From JADHUC01 sp964617665 (GTDB taxonomy: Bacteria; Planctomycetota; Planctomycetia; Pirellulales; Pirellulaceae): 5,307 bases of DNA. Below the pieces are notes generated by a model, which was not told the origin of the DNA, made no database searches, and saw only the letters and a list, made by a program, of their open reading frames with translations. Both the position numbers and the translations under genes were made by a program. Of this stretch, positions 1 through 5,196 are shown one piece after another (position 1 is the first letter of the stretch; every line of letters begins with the position of its first letter). The stretch lies in assembly GCA_964617665.1 (NCBI GenBank), contig CAZUAH010000807.1, forward strand, positions 1 through 5,307, read 5' to 3'.

Positions 1-2
1 AT

Positions 3-437
3 CGCGATAACCAACGCAACGTGGTTGTCAAGGTCGTCGAGGGTGGCGATGCAAGTGGTAACGACGCTACGCATATCGGAAAGTGTGTGGTCACCGATTT
101 GCCAAGCGGTCTTCCTGCGGGATCGCACGTTGATGTTACGTTTCGCTACGGTCAAGATGGCCGGCTTACAGTCAAGGCCGAGCTGCCTGAGACGGGCACC
201 GAGGCGACCTCGGAGATCGAACGGACTTCGGGGTTGACGGCCGACGCCTTGCGTGAGTGGAACCAGCGGATTCGCGAGCCAGCGAGTCTGTGCTCAGGTG
301 GCGGTCCGGAGGATGAACCGCCGCCATTGCCGAAAGTGGACGACGATGAACCACCGCCGTTGCCAAGCGTGGATGACGACCAGCCGCCGCCGTTGCCTCC
401 GGCCAGCGATGATGAACCCCCTCCGCTACCAACCTGA
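3..437 (+). CDS. Hsp70/DnaK-like protein, C-terminal part (5' end outside window), lidless with PPPLP tail
   Basis: The frame is open from the first bases of the window, so the start lies upstream; 144 residues and the TGA stop are visible. The visible start RDNQRNVVVKVVEGG matches the late substrate-binding beta domain of Hsp70 (DnaK has a DNQ..V.I.V.QGE segment there). It is followed by the family's HIGKCVVTDLP, VDVTFRYGQDGRLTVKAE and ERTSGLT equivalents (DnaK: LGQFNLDGI, IEVTFDIDADGILHVSAK, KASSGLN). The fold match stops soon after. In place of the roughly 100-residue helical lid there is a short linker and a tail of four acidic PPPLP repeats. A chaperone or client-binding role at the membrane with the next two gene products is inference. 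The ATPase domain cannot be seen, so it is unknown whether it is intact. The next gene starts 31 bases on, so the two are probably cotranscribed. Confidence 0.88.
   Translation, partial: RDNQRNVVVKVVEGGDASGNDATHIGKCVVTDLPSGLPAGSHVDVTFRYGQDGRLTVKAELPETGTEATSEIERTSGLTADALREWNQRIREPASLCSGGGPEDEPPPLPKVDDDEPPPLPSVDDDQPPPLPPASDDEPPPLPT
309..431 (+). repeat. Four 33-base coding repeats encoding [DE]D[EQ]PPPLP
   Basis: Four copies start at 309, 342, 375 and 408, an exact 33-base (11-codon) period. Each encodes an acidic pair, E or Q, then PPPLP: EDEPPPLP, DDEPPPLP, DDQPPPLP, DDEPPPLP. Spacers are KVD, SVD and PAS. Codons for the same residues differ between copies (for example ccgccgccattgccg against ccaccgccgttgcca), so the peptide, not the DNA, appears to be conserved. 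The same motif occurs three times in the FHA protein at 2189-2335. Confidence 0.93.
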
Positions 438-454
438 AGCAGCAAGTCCCCATG

Positions 455-461
455 AAAGGAG
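455..461 (+). promoter_or_regulatory. Shine-Dalgarno site of the GYF-domain gene
   Basis: AAAGGAG lies 7 bases before the ATG at 469, a strong match to the 16S rRNA tail. It fixes the start of the GYF_2 membrane protein gene and lies in the 31-base gap after the Hsp70-like gene. Confidence 0.8.
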
Positions 462-468
462 CTAGACA

Positions 469-1749
469 ATGGCAGACACCAAATGGTATTACGCTCAAGG
501 CGACGAGCGATTAGGCCCAGTATCTTGGGATGAACTGAAGCAAATGGCCGACTCCGAACAGCTCGCGCCAAGTGATCTTGTTTGGCATCAAGGGCTATCT
601 GATTGGTCGCCGGCCGAAACCATCGACGACCTTTTCCCAAGTAGCGAAGCACCGGCGAGTAGCCCGCCTGTACCCCCGCGTCCCGCTTCGGCTGCAAAGA
701 AGAGCCATGGAGCAGTGGAGCGGGCAACGAAATACGCTTCACAGGCCATTTCTCGGGGATCGCAACATGTGCGGATGAGCTTTGCCGCGGCGTTACCACT
801 GGTATTGGGAAATGCGAAATCGTCCCTTCGTGCTCTGCTTGCACACCCACTCCTCCTTTCCTTCTATTCTGTGACCTTCTTGCTGGCCGCGGGCCTGTCC
901 TTCTTTGGGGTCGTCACGGCAATCTTTTTCCCCATGTTCCTTATGGGGTACCTGGTGATCATAGAACAGCATTTGAATGGTCGACCGATTTCCATGGAAG
1001 GATTCATCAGTTTCATGCGCCACGGCTGGAACTCGCTCTGGCACTTGGCCATGCTCTTGGCGTCTTTCATTGTCACGCTGAGCGTAATGGTCGCACCGTT
1101 CTTGATAGCCGGTCTTCTAGCGTTCTATCTGTTTGGGACCATCTTAGTGCTGTTCGTCGGCTCGGACTCATCCAGCTCTGTCCGCTCCGATACCAGGGTG
1201 CCACCGCCCGCATCTTACGAGGGGATGCCCGATTCCAGCTTTGAGATGCCCGACATGGACATGGAATCTATGGCCTCGATGACCGACGAGCCAGGAGGGG
1301 ATGTACCTCTGTTCGGTTTCGTCGATTCGACGATTCTCTTGCCGTTTCAAATACTGATGGTTGCAATTCTGGCGTTACTGATTGCCCCGGTCTATGCAGC
1401 CATCACGCTGTTCTTCTATCTCGTGTTTGATGTGGCTGGAAGTAGCCCGTCATCCGAGAGCAGTTTCGATTTGGTGTACGATTCCTTTGGGCGAATGTTG
1501 CTTATCGGAAAGACGCGATGGCCGGAACTGGTCCTGAGCGGCCTGCTACTTGCGATTCTGTGCATCGGTTTCCCCATATCCCTTAGCATCTTGGATGCTC
1601 TTTTCGAAAGGATTCTGGCTGCTGCGCTGGCCTTCTGGCTGTCCTTTGTCTTGTCGTCCCTTGGCTTCTTGGCACTAATCGTATACAGCAACCTTTTCGT
1701 TGCCTCGATGTGCATACGTCTACGGAAGGAGATTGAAGAAGCCACCTAA
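469..1749 (+). CDS. GYF_2-domain polytopic membrane protein
   Basis: 426 residues; the ATG has a strong ribosome binding site. Residues 4-56 form a GYF_2 domain: KWYYAQGDERLGPVSWDEL, then LVWHQGLSDWSPA, with the family's W/Y start, GPV turn and paired tryptophans (W39, W46). Residues 57-100 are a proline- and alanine-rich linker that itself holds PPVPPRP. From about residue 122 the protein is strongly hydrophobic, with membrane blocks near 127-166, 191-230, 286-322, 352-374 and 382-412. Several blocks are long enough for two helices each, so about 6-9 spans. A hydrophilic loop at 231-285 is rich in Asp and Met. The layout resembles other planctomycete GYF_2 membrane proteins, possibly DUF4013-like, but I do not recognise a transport or catalytic motif. 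GYF domains in eukaryotes bind proline-rich peptides. Both flanking genes encode PPPLP motifs, so peptide-guided assembly at the inner membrane is a reasonable but untested inference. Confidence 0.88.
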   Translation: MADTKWYYAQGDERLGPVSWDELKQMADSEQLAPSDLVWHQGLSDWSPAETIDDLFPSSEAPASSPPVPPRPASAAKKSHGAVERATKYASQAISRGSQHVRMSFAAALPLVLGNAKSSLRALLAHPLLLSFYSVTFLLAAGLSFFGVVTAIFFPMFLMGYLVIIEQHLNGRPISMEGFISFMRHGWNSLWHLAMLLASFIVTLSVMVAPFLIAGLLAFYLFGTILVLFVGSDSSSSVRSDTRVPPPASYEGMPDSSFEMPDMDMESMASMTDEPGGDVPLFGFVDSTILLPFQILMVAILALLIAPVYAAITLFFYLVFDVAGSSPSSESSFDLVYDSFGRMLLIGKTRWPELVLSGLLLAILCIGFPISLSILDALFERILAAALAFWLSFVLSSLGFLALIVYSNLFVASMCIRLRKEIEEAT

Positions 1750-1800
1750 CGACGATTACCAAGTGGATCAGGTCGCAGTAGGTTAACCAAGTAGCGGTAA

Positions 1801-1823
1801 GCTCGCGTGGCCAGCGCGCGAGC
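1801..1823 (+). other. Hairpin in the gap between the GYF and FHA genes
   Basis: GCTCGCG (1801-1807) pairs perfectly with CGCGAGC (1817-1823) around a 9-base loop. It sits in the 100-base gap, 26 bases before the FHA gene's ATG. There is no T-run after it, so an intrinsic terminator is unlikely. It could be an mRNA processing or stability element, or chance in GC-rich sequence. I see no promoter in this gap. Confidence 0.4.
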
Positions 1824-1849
1824 CGAACTGCATTGCATCAGGTGCGAAA

Positions 1850-3565
1850 ATGGCCATATCTCTCAAGTTGCCATCGGGATCAACTGTCACGGCCGACGGG
1901 CCTGTCGTCACTATTGGAAGCGATCCGGCGTGCGAGGTATCTCTGCCTGACGAACCGGGCATTCACCCCCGCCACGCCAGCATCAAGAAGATTGCCAACA
2001 AGTGGATGATCCAGTCCGAAGGCGACTGGAATCTGCAAGCGGGAGACGGACCCGCTGGTCGAAAATGCTGGCTGAAATCGGGCGACCTGATCCAATTGAC
2101 GGAATCGGGGACGAGTATTGTCTTCAATGCAGTTGAAGAACCCACCACCCCGCCCATTCCGAGCGAAGGTTCTGCTCCGTGCGCATCAGAGGATGAGCCG
2201 CCTCCGCTTCCCCAATCGCCAAGTACCGATCGTGAAGCCAGCCCCCAGCCGGGCGCTTCTCAGCCAATTGACGATGGCCCACCGCCATTACCAGCCAGCT
2301 CCGAGTCACACGAGGACTTGCCGCCTCCGTTGCCCACCGAGACGCGACCGCATCTGTGCGGCGCGATTATTGGAGCGATCTCAAAGGAAGGCGAAGGGCA
2401 GTTCATTACACCGAGGCGCATTGCTCTTGCCGGCGGCGTGCTGCTGTGTTTTCTTATTGCCGGCGTCCTCCTGCGAAATGCCATCGTCGAAAGCCAAACG
2501 GTAGAAAAGAGGATAATTGCTTGTAATCACTTCAAGTGCATTGGGTTGGCAATGTCTAATTTCGCGTACGCACACGAATGCTTACCGCCAGCCGTCGGCC
2601 ACGGCTCTACCGGATTTGCATCTGCCAGCAAACCGCCGGTCAGTTGGCGAGTTTTGCTGCTCCCTTATATAGAGGAGCAGGACCTTTACGAGCAGTACGA
2701 TTTTGACGAGCCGTGGGATGGCCCCAACAATCGAAAACTGCTGAATAAGATCCCCCCATTGTACCGTTCGCCCGGCGCCGCGGGTGACCCCACACATGCG
2801 ACAGTCTTTGTCATCACTGGTCCGGAGACAGTCTTTCCGAAAGGCGACAAAGTTACATTTGAAAGCATAGGGGACAGCGCTTCAAATACCGCTCTGGCTG
2901 TCGAAGCCATCCGCCCGGTTCCATGGACCAAGCCAGAGGATATTGAGTACGACCTGACTTTTCGCTCGTCCTCACTCGGCGGTGTCTATCCGAATGGCTT
3001 CCATGTCCTTTTCTGCGACGGTTTTGTCGATTTCGTCGAAGATACAGTGGATGACAACCGCATTCGTGCAATGTTCACAAAACACGGCGACGAGAGCCCG
3101 ATTCCAATTCCATCTGGATCCCGGCACTTGGACGTTCGGATCGGTACAGTCCGCGATACACCGTGGTGGGTACATAAGCACTTCAATCCCAGTCTGCAAG
3201 ATGTGAAATGCTACGCGACTGAAGATGAACTGGTGATCGACTTTAACGTTGACACGGAGAAGTGGTTGATCGGTGGAGAAAAGGTAGCTTGGCGCATTCC
3301 ATTACTCATTCGCCTTTTCGACAGAAATGGCCATTGCCTTACATTTTTCACCACGAAGGAAGGCTTCACCGTATATCAAGACGTATACCAGGACTTTTTA
3401 CAGCGGTACGAGGATGCAAAGAGGCGAGGTGTTGCAGAGCACATCAGTGCAAAGCTCTGTTGTGAGCTGCTCAAGCCTCAGGGCAACCGGCTCGTTTACA
3501 GTGTCGATATGCGTGACCTTCGTGACACGGCGATTGTTGAGATCGGGTTCTACCAAAAGCAATAG
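1850..3565 (+). CDS. FHA domain-DUF1559 single-pass membrane protein with PPPLP linker
   Basis: 571 residues. The ATG follows AGGTG at 1840-1844 (5-base spacing), a modest ribosome binding site. Residues 1-96 are an FHA domain (VVTIGSDPACEVSLPDEPG, then IHPRHASI, a GDxI turn at 78-81). The usual phosphothreonine-contact Arg after the first Gly is Ser24, and the Ser of the SxxH motif is His39. Residues 97-168 are a low-complexity linker with three PPPLP motifs. Residues 191-211 are one membrane span, which would put FHA in the cytoplasm. Residues about 215-405 resemble the DUF1559 (SBP_bac_10) family common in planctomycetes: CNHFKCIGLAMSNFAYAH, the SWRVLLLPYIEEQDLYEQYD block, and the late GFHVLFCDGFVDFV motif. 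The usual prepilin leader (FTLVELL-type) of DUF1559 proteins is absent. Residues 420-571 are a soluble C-terminal region I do not recognise. Probably a membrane scaffold or sensor in the same operon as the Hsp70-like and GYF genes. Confidence 0.88.
   Translation: MAISLKLPSGSTVTADGPVVTIGSDPACEVSLPDEPGIHPRHASIKKIANKWMIQSEGDWNLQAGDGPAGRKCWLKSGDLIQLTESGTSIVFNAVEEPTTPPIPSEGSAPCASEDEPPPLPQSPSTDREASPQPGASQPIDDGPPPLPASSESHEDLPPPLPTETRPHLCGAIIGAISKEGEGQFITPRRIALAGGVLLCFLIAGVLLRNAIVESQTVEKRIIACNHFKCIGLAMSNFAYAHECLPPAVGHGSTGFASASKPPVSWRVLLLPYIEEQDLYEQYDFDEPWDGPNNRKLLNKIPPLYRSPGAAGDPTHATVFVITGPETVFPKGDKVTFESIGDSASNTALAVEAIRPVPWTKPEDIEYDLTFRSSSLGGVYPNGFHVLFCDGFVDFVEDTVDDNRIRAMFTKHGDESPIPIPSGSRHLDVRIGTVRDTPWWVHKHFNPSLQDVKCYATEDELVIDFNVDTEKWLIGGEKVAWRIPLLIRLFDRNGHCLTFFTTKEGFTVYQDVYQDFLQRYEDAKRRGVAEHISAKLCCELLKPQGNRLVYSVDMRDLRDTAIVEIGFYQKQ
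2189..2335 (+). repeat. Three dispersed PPPLP motifs in the FHA protein linker
   Basis: EDEPPPLP (2189-2212), DDGPPPLP (2270-2293) and EDLPPPLP (2312-2335) lie between the FHA domain and the membrane span. Unlike the Hsp70-like tail they are irregularly spaced, but the acidic-pair plus PPPLP core is the same. Recurrence in two genes of one operon argues for a shared binding partner rather than simple low complexity. Confidence 0.88.
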
Positions 3566-3576
3566 TATCGCAACGT

Positions 3577-3625
3577 GTTTCGTCCGAAACGATGAACGAA
3601 ATGATGAGAGGTGAACCCTCGGTTC
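3577..3625 (+). terminator. Two short hairpins between convergent operons, weak terminator candidates
   Basis: The 78-base gap between the FHA gene stop (3565) and the DUF6868-like gene stop (3644) holds two inverted repeats. One is GTTTC/GAAAC at 3577-3590 with a GTCC loop. The other is GAACC/GGTTC at 3613-3625 with a CTC loop. Their position at the meeting point of two operons suits transcription ends for either strand. Neither has a following T-run, so they are weak as Rho-independent terminators and may only block exonucleases. Confidence 0.3.
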
Positions 3626-3643
3626 CTTGCGGAGGCTCAGAAA

Positions 3644-3919
3644 TCAGCTTTTGGCCTTCTTCAACACCATCCGGATGGACACCCATGGGATGAAGAAGAA
3701 AAGGCCGACGGCGAGTTTGGTGAGTCCCATGCCGCAGTAGTGGATCACGGTCAACTGGGATCGGGTCAGATCGAACATCTCGCCGTGTACGCCAAGAACC
3801 AAGTCGCCCGCAAGCGTGATTGCGCCCCACCAGAACAGCAGCAGGATGAAACCAAGTATCCAACAGCGGAGCAGGATCCTGGCGGCGACCTCGAGCCCTT
3901 CGTTGGTTTGTTTAGACAC
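3644..3919 (-). CDS. Small two-span membrane protein, DUF6868-like
   Basis: 91 residues from a GTG start at 3919. The sequence has two hydrophobic spans, about residues 15-38 (LLRCWILGFILLLFWWGAITLA) and 61-86. The loop between them, VLGVHGEMFDLTRSQLTVIHYCGMGLTK, matches what I recall of the DUF6868 family (a LHGRWFRLS.EQFD.IHYAGMALFK-type loop). Function is unknown; it is an inner-membrane protein. The frame can be extended upstream to a TTG at 4003 (119 residues) that overlaps the AlgH stop. I prefer the GTG because GGGAGG lies 8 bases before it and the family-like sequence starts just after it. It is the last gene of the OsmC-AlgH operon, 80 bases after AlgH. Confidence 0.78.
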   Translation of the reverse strand: MSKQTNEGLEVAARILLRCWILGFILLLFWWGAITLAGDLVLGVHGEMFDLTRSQLTVIHYCGMGLTKLAVGLFFFIPWVSIRMVLKKAKS

Positions 3920-3927
3920 TGGTGGTG

Positions 3928-3933
3928 CCTCCC
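3928..3933 (-). promoter_or_regulatory. Shine-Dalgarno site that decides the GTG start of the DUF6868-like gene
   Basis: On the minus strand GGGAGG lies 8 bases before the GTG at 3919-3917. The upstream TTG at 4003 has no comparable site, so this element favours the 91-residue product over the 119-residue one. Confidence 0.65.
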
Positions 3934-3940
3934 AAGAGCT

Positions 3941-3956
3941 ATTCGCCGTCGCGAAT
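3941..3956 (-). other. Perfect hairpin just upstream of the DUF6868-like gene ribosome binding site
   Basis: ATTCGC and GCGAAT form a perfect 6-bp stem around a 4-base loop (GACG on the minus strand). It ends 7 bases before the GGGAGG site, in the 80-base gap after AlgH. No T-run follows. It could be an intercistronic RNA processing or stability element, or affect access to the ribosome binding site. Confidence 0.4.
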
Positions 3957-3999
3957 GATTCCTTGTATTCGGATTCCTTGGCATACGGCAATCCCACAG

Positions 4000-4551
4000 T
4001 CAATTAATCGACGGATCGTCTGGTCGATGTCTGATCTTCAGCGCGGATAACGTTCTCTCGCCCAGTATTCGCGTGGCCAGCTTTACCCACAGATCGTCAC
4101 CGTAGGCGAATGCATGTTCCGGCCCGACAGGCATCGTGAGCCATGAGTTTTCCTCTAATTCGGCCTCAAGCTGGCCTTCGTCCCAACCGGCAAAACCAAC
4201 GAAGAACTTGATTGGATCGACCTGTTGTTCGACCAGTTGAGCAAGTTTGTCGGGTTCTTGTGTGAAGTGAAGTCCGTGCGCCACTTCGATGTTCGACAAA
4301 GTCTGATCGGTGTGGAGGGCCGTGAGAATCGCACCGCAGGGTCCACCGAAGTAGACCAGCCCTTCGATGCGGCATGGACCATCGTTGTTCTGCGCCCATG
4401 CCTCCCTGACGGTCGTCTCGGTCGGCTGGTTGAGGATCAGGGCGTAGGCACCGTCTTTGGCATGTTCAACCAACAGGATGACCGTTCCGGCAAAGTCGGA
4501 ATCGGGCATCTCGGGCGAGGCGATTAACAGGTGGCCTTTCAGCGACTTCAT
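4000..4551 (-). CDS. YqgE/AlgH family protein (UPF0301)
   Basis: 183 residues, the usual length for UPF0301/DUF179. Family signatures are clear: LKGHLLIASPEMPDSDFAGT at the N-terminus, then VILLVEH, GAYALILNQPT (35-44), LVYFGGPCG (65-73), and FAGWDEGQLEAELEENSWL (120-138). The family is a cytoplasmic fold of uncertain biochemical role. The AlgH name comes from a proposed regulator of alginate genes in Pseudomonas, which should not be carried over here. Start: ATG at 4551-4549, preceded by AAGGA; it overlaps the OsmC-family stop as ATGA, indicating translational coupling. An earlier in-frame GTG (4617) would add 22 residues that lie inside the OsmC gene and do not look like the family, so it was not chosen. 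Confidence 0.93.
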   Translation of the reverse strand: MKSLKGHLLIASPEMPDSDFAGTVILLVEHAKDGAYALILNQPTETTVREAWAQNNDGPCRIEGLVYFGGPCGAILTALHTDQTLSNIEVAHGLHFTQEPDKLAQLVEQQVDPIKFFVGFAGWDEGQLEAELEENSWLTMPVGPEHAFAYGDDLWVKLATRILGERTLSALKIRHRPDDPSIN

Positions 4552-5021
4552 TCTTCCTTGATAACCGCCTCCCAAGTGCAATCGATGCAGCCCTTCACGC
4601 TCAAATAGGCCGGGCACTTGTCCGCGTAGGTTTCCAATGCCCGCTCGGCCTTGTCTCGGCTACCGGCCGGGATCTTGAATCGATACTTCAGCCGGATCGT
4701 TGTGATCTTCAACGTGCCATCAACGTCTTCGATGTCGCCTTCGACATCAGCCACCAAATTGTCTGCCGACTTGACCTCCCGCACATCCAGTGCGGCTCCC
4801 AGGGTGCCGGTCAGTCACCCAGCGACACCAGCGATGATGTGGTCCAATGTCGCTGGATACTCCGGTCCGGTGATCTCCCGCCCGTATTTCTCCTGGTAGA
4901 AGTGTTTGATTCCGCCGTGAATACCGAAATGCAGTGGATCATCGAAGTTTTCAACGTGGGCCGTGCGGTGCGGCCCCTCGTGTTTCTCGATACGAATTCG
5001 ACTCGTGTGGGCAACGGACAT
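4548..5021 (-). CDS. OsmC-family selenoprotein (in-frame TGA read as selenocysteine 69)
   Basis: 157 residues if the TGA at 4817-4815 is read through. The part before it (MSVAHTSRIRIEKHEG to GPEYPATLDHIIAGVAG) is a typical OsmC N-terminal half. The part after it (LTGTLGAALDVREVKS, VEGDIEDVDGTLKITTIRL, ADKCPAYLSVKG) is the matching C-terminal half in the same frame with no gap. In OsmC/Ohr proteins the residue at this TGA is the first conserved cysteine (AGC-L-T-type motif, start of the central helix). The second conserved cysteine is kept as Cys136 in KCPAY. A CIDC pair (145, 148) follows. OsmC/Ohr proteins are cytoplasmic thiol peroxidases or related redox proteins, so a Sec-Cys redox pair is expected chemistry; the substrate is unknown. 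Start: ATG at 5021 with AAAGGAG 8 bases upstream. The frame runs further upstream but without family similarity. The stop overlaps the AlgH start by 4 bases. The alternative is a nonsense-disrupted pseudogene, less likely given the exact site, the hairpin and the intact frame. Confidence 0.85.
4772..4813 (-). promoter_or_regulatory. Candidate bacterial SECIS element
   Basis: Downstream of the TGA on the minus strand, CCGCAC pairs perfectly with GTGCGG (together 4795-4779) around the 5-base loop TGGAT (4789-4785). The loop has G at its second position, and 26 bases lie between the TGA and that G. A lower stem TGACC (4813-4809) with GGTCA (4776-4772) closes the structure around an asymmetric internal loop. 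Bacterial SECIS elements lie inside the coding region right after the UGA, with a G in the first two loop positions about 16-37 bases away; this fits. SelB would bind it. Folding was done by eye. Confidence 0.72.
4815..4817 (-). other. In-frame TGA, proposed selenocysteine codon
   Basis: The local reading is GCT GGG TGA CTG ACC, that is AG-U-LT. The codon replaces the conserved Cys of the OsmC family. A TGC or TGT at this place would give the ordinary cysteine protein, so TGA differs from it by one base. Confidence 0.82.
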
Positions 5022-5029
5022 ATGGAGCT

Positions 5030-5036
5030 CTCCTTT
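5030..5036 (-). promoter_or_regulatory. Shine-Dalgarno site of the OsmC-family gene
   Basis: AAAGGAG on the minus strand, 8 bases before the ATG at 5021-5019. It picks this start over the upstream extension of the open frame, whose translation does not resemble OsmC. Confidence 0.8.
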
Positions 5037-5196
5037 CTTGCGGGTTCTCGCAACCGCCTTCATTCTCTCAATCTTCCGGTGTGAGTCAAACTGGATAAAT
5101 GGTGCCTTGTCGGTTTGGACTGTTCTTCCTTCCAAAGGCCGCCGATCATGGCGTGACGATCCTCCGGATGTCTTCACGTAGCCGGCACAAAATACG

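Noticed and set aside
152..850. 232-residue minus-strand open frame opposite the Hsp70-like tail and the GYF gene
   Set aside because: It is the antisense of the proline repeats and the GYF domain, runs across two clear genes and gives Gly/Ser-rich low-complexity protein.
3586..3612. Short tandem AACGATGAACGA/AATGATGAGAGG after the FHA gene
   Set aside because: Only two imperfect 12-base copies in a non-coding gap; likely chance.
3471..3863. Minus-strand 130-residue open frame across the convergent gap
   Set aside because: It overlaps the DUF6868-like gene in another frame and the FHA gene end; its His/Arg/Pro-rich composition is typical of a shadow frame.
4552..4617. 22-residue N-terminal extension of the AlgH-family protein from a GTG
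   Set aside because: The extension is read from another frame of the OsmC gene and has no family similarity. The ATG at 4551 has AAGGA before it and family sequence right after.
4548..4784. Stand-alone 78-residue protein starting at a GTG at 4784
   Set aside because: It is the C-terminal half of the same OsmC domain. The GTG lies inside the candidate SECIS and has no ribosome binding site of its own.
4815..5177. Stand-alone 120-residue protein ending at the TGA, starting at 5177
   Set aside because: Its first 52 residues do not resemble OsmC and have no good start site. The rest is only the N-terminal half of an OsmC domain, continued in frame after the TGA.
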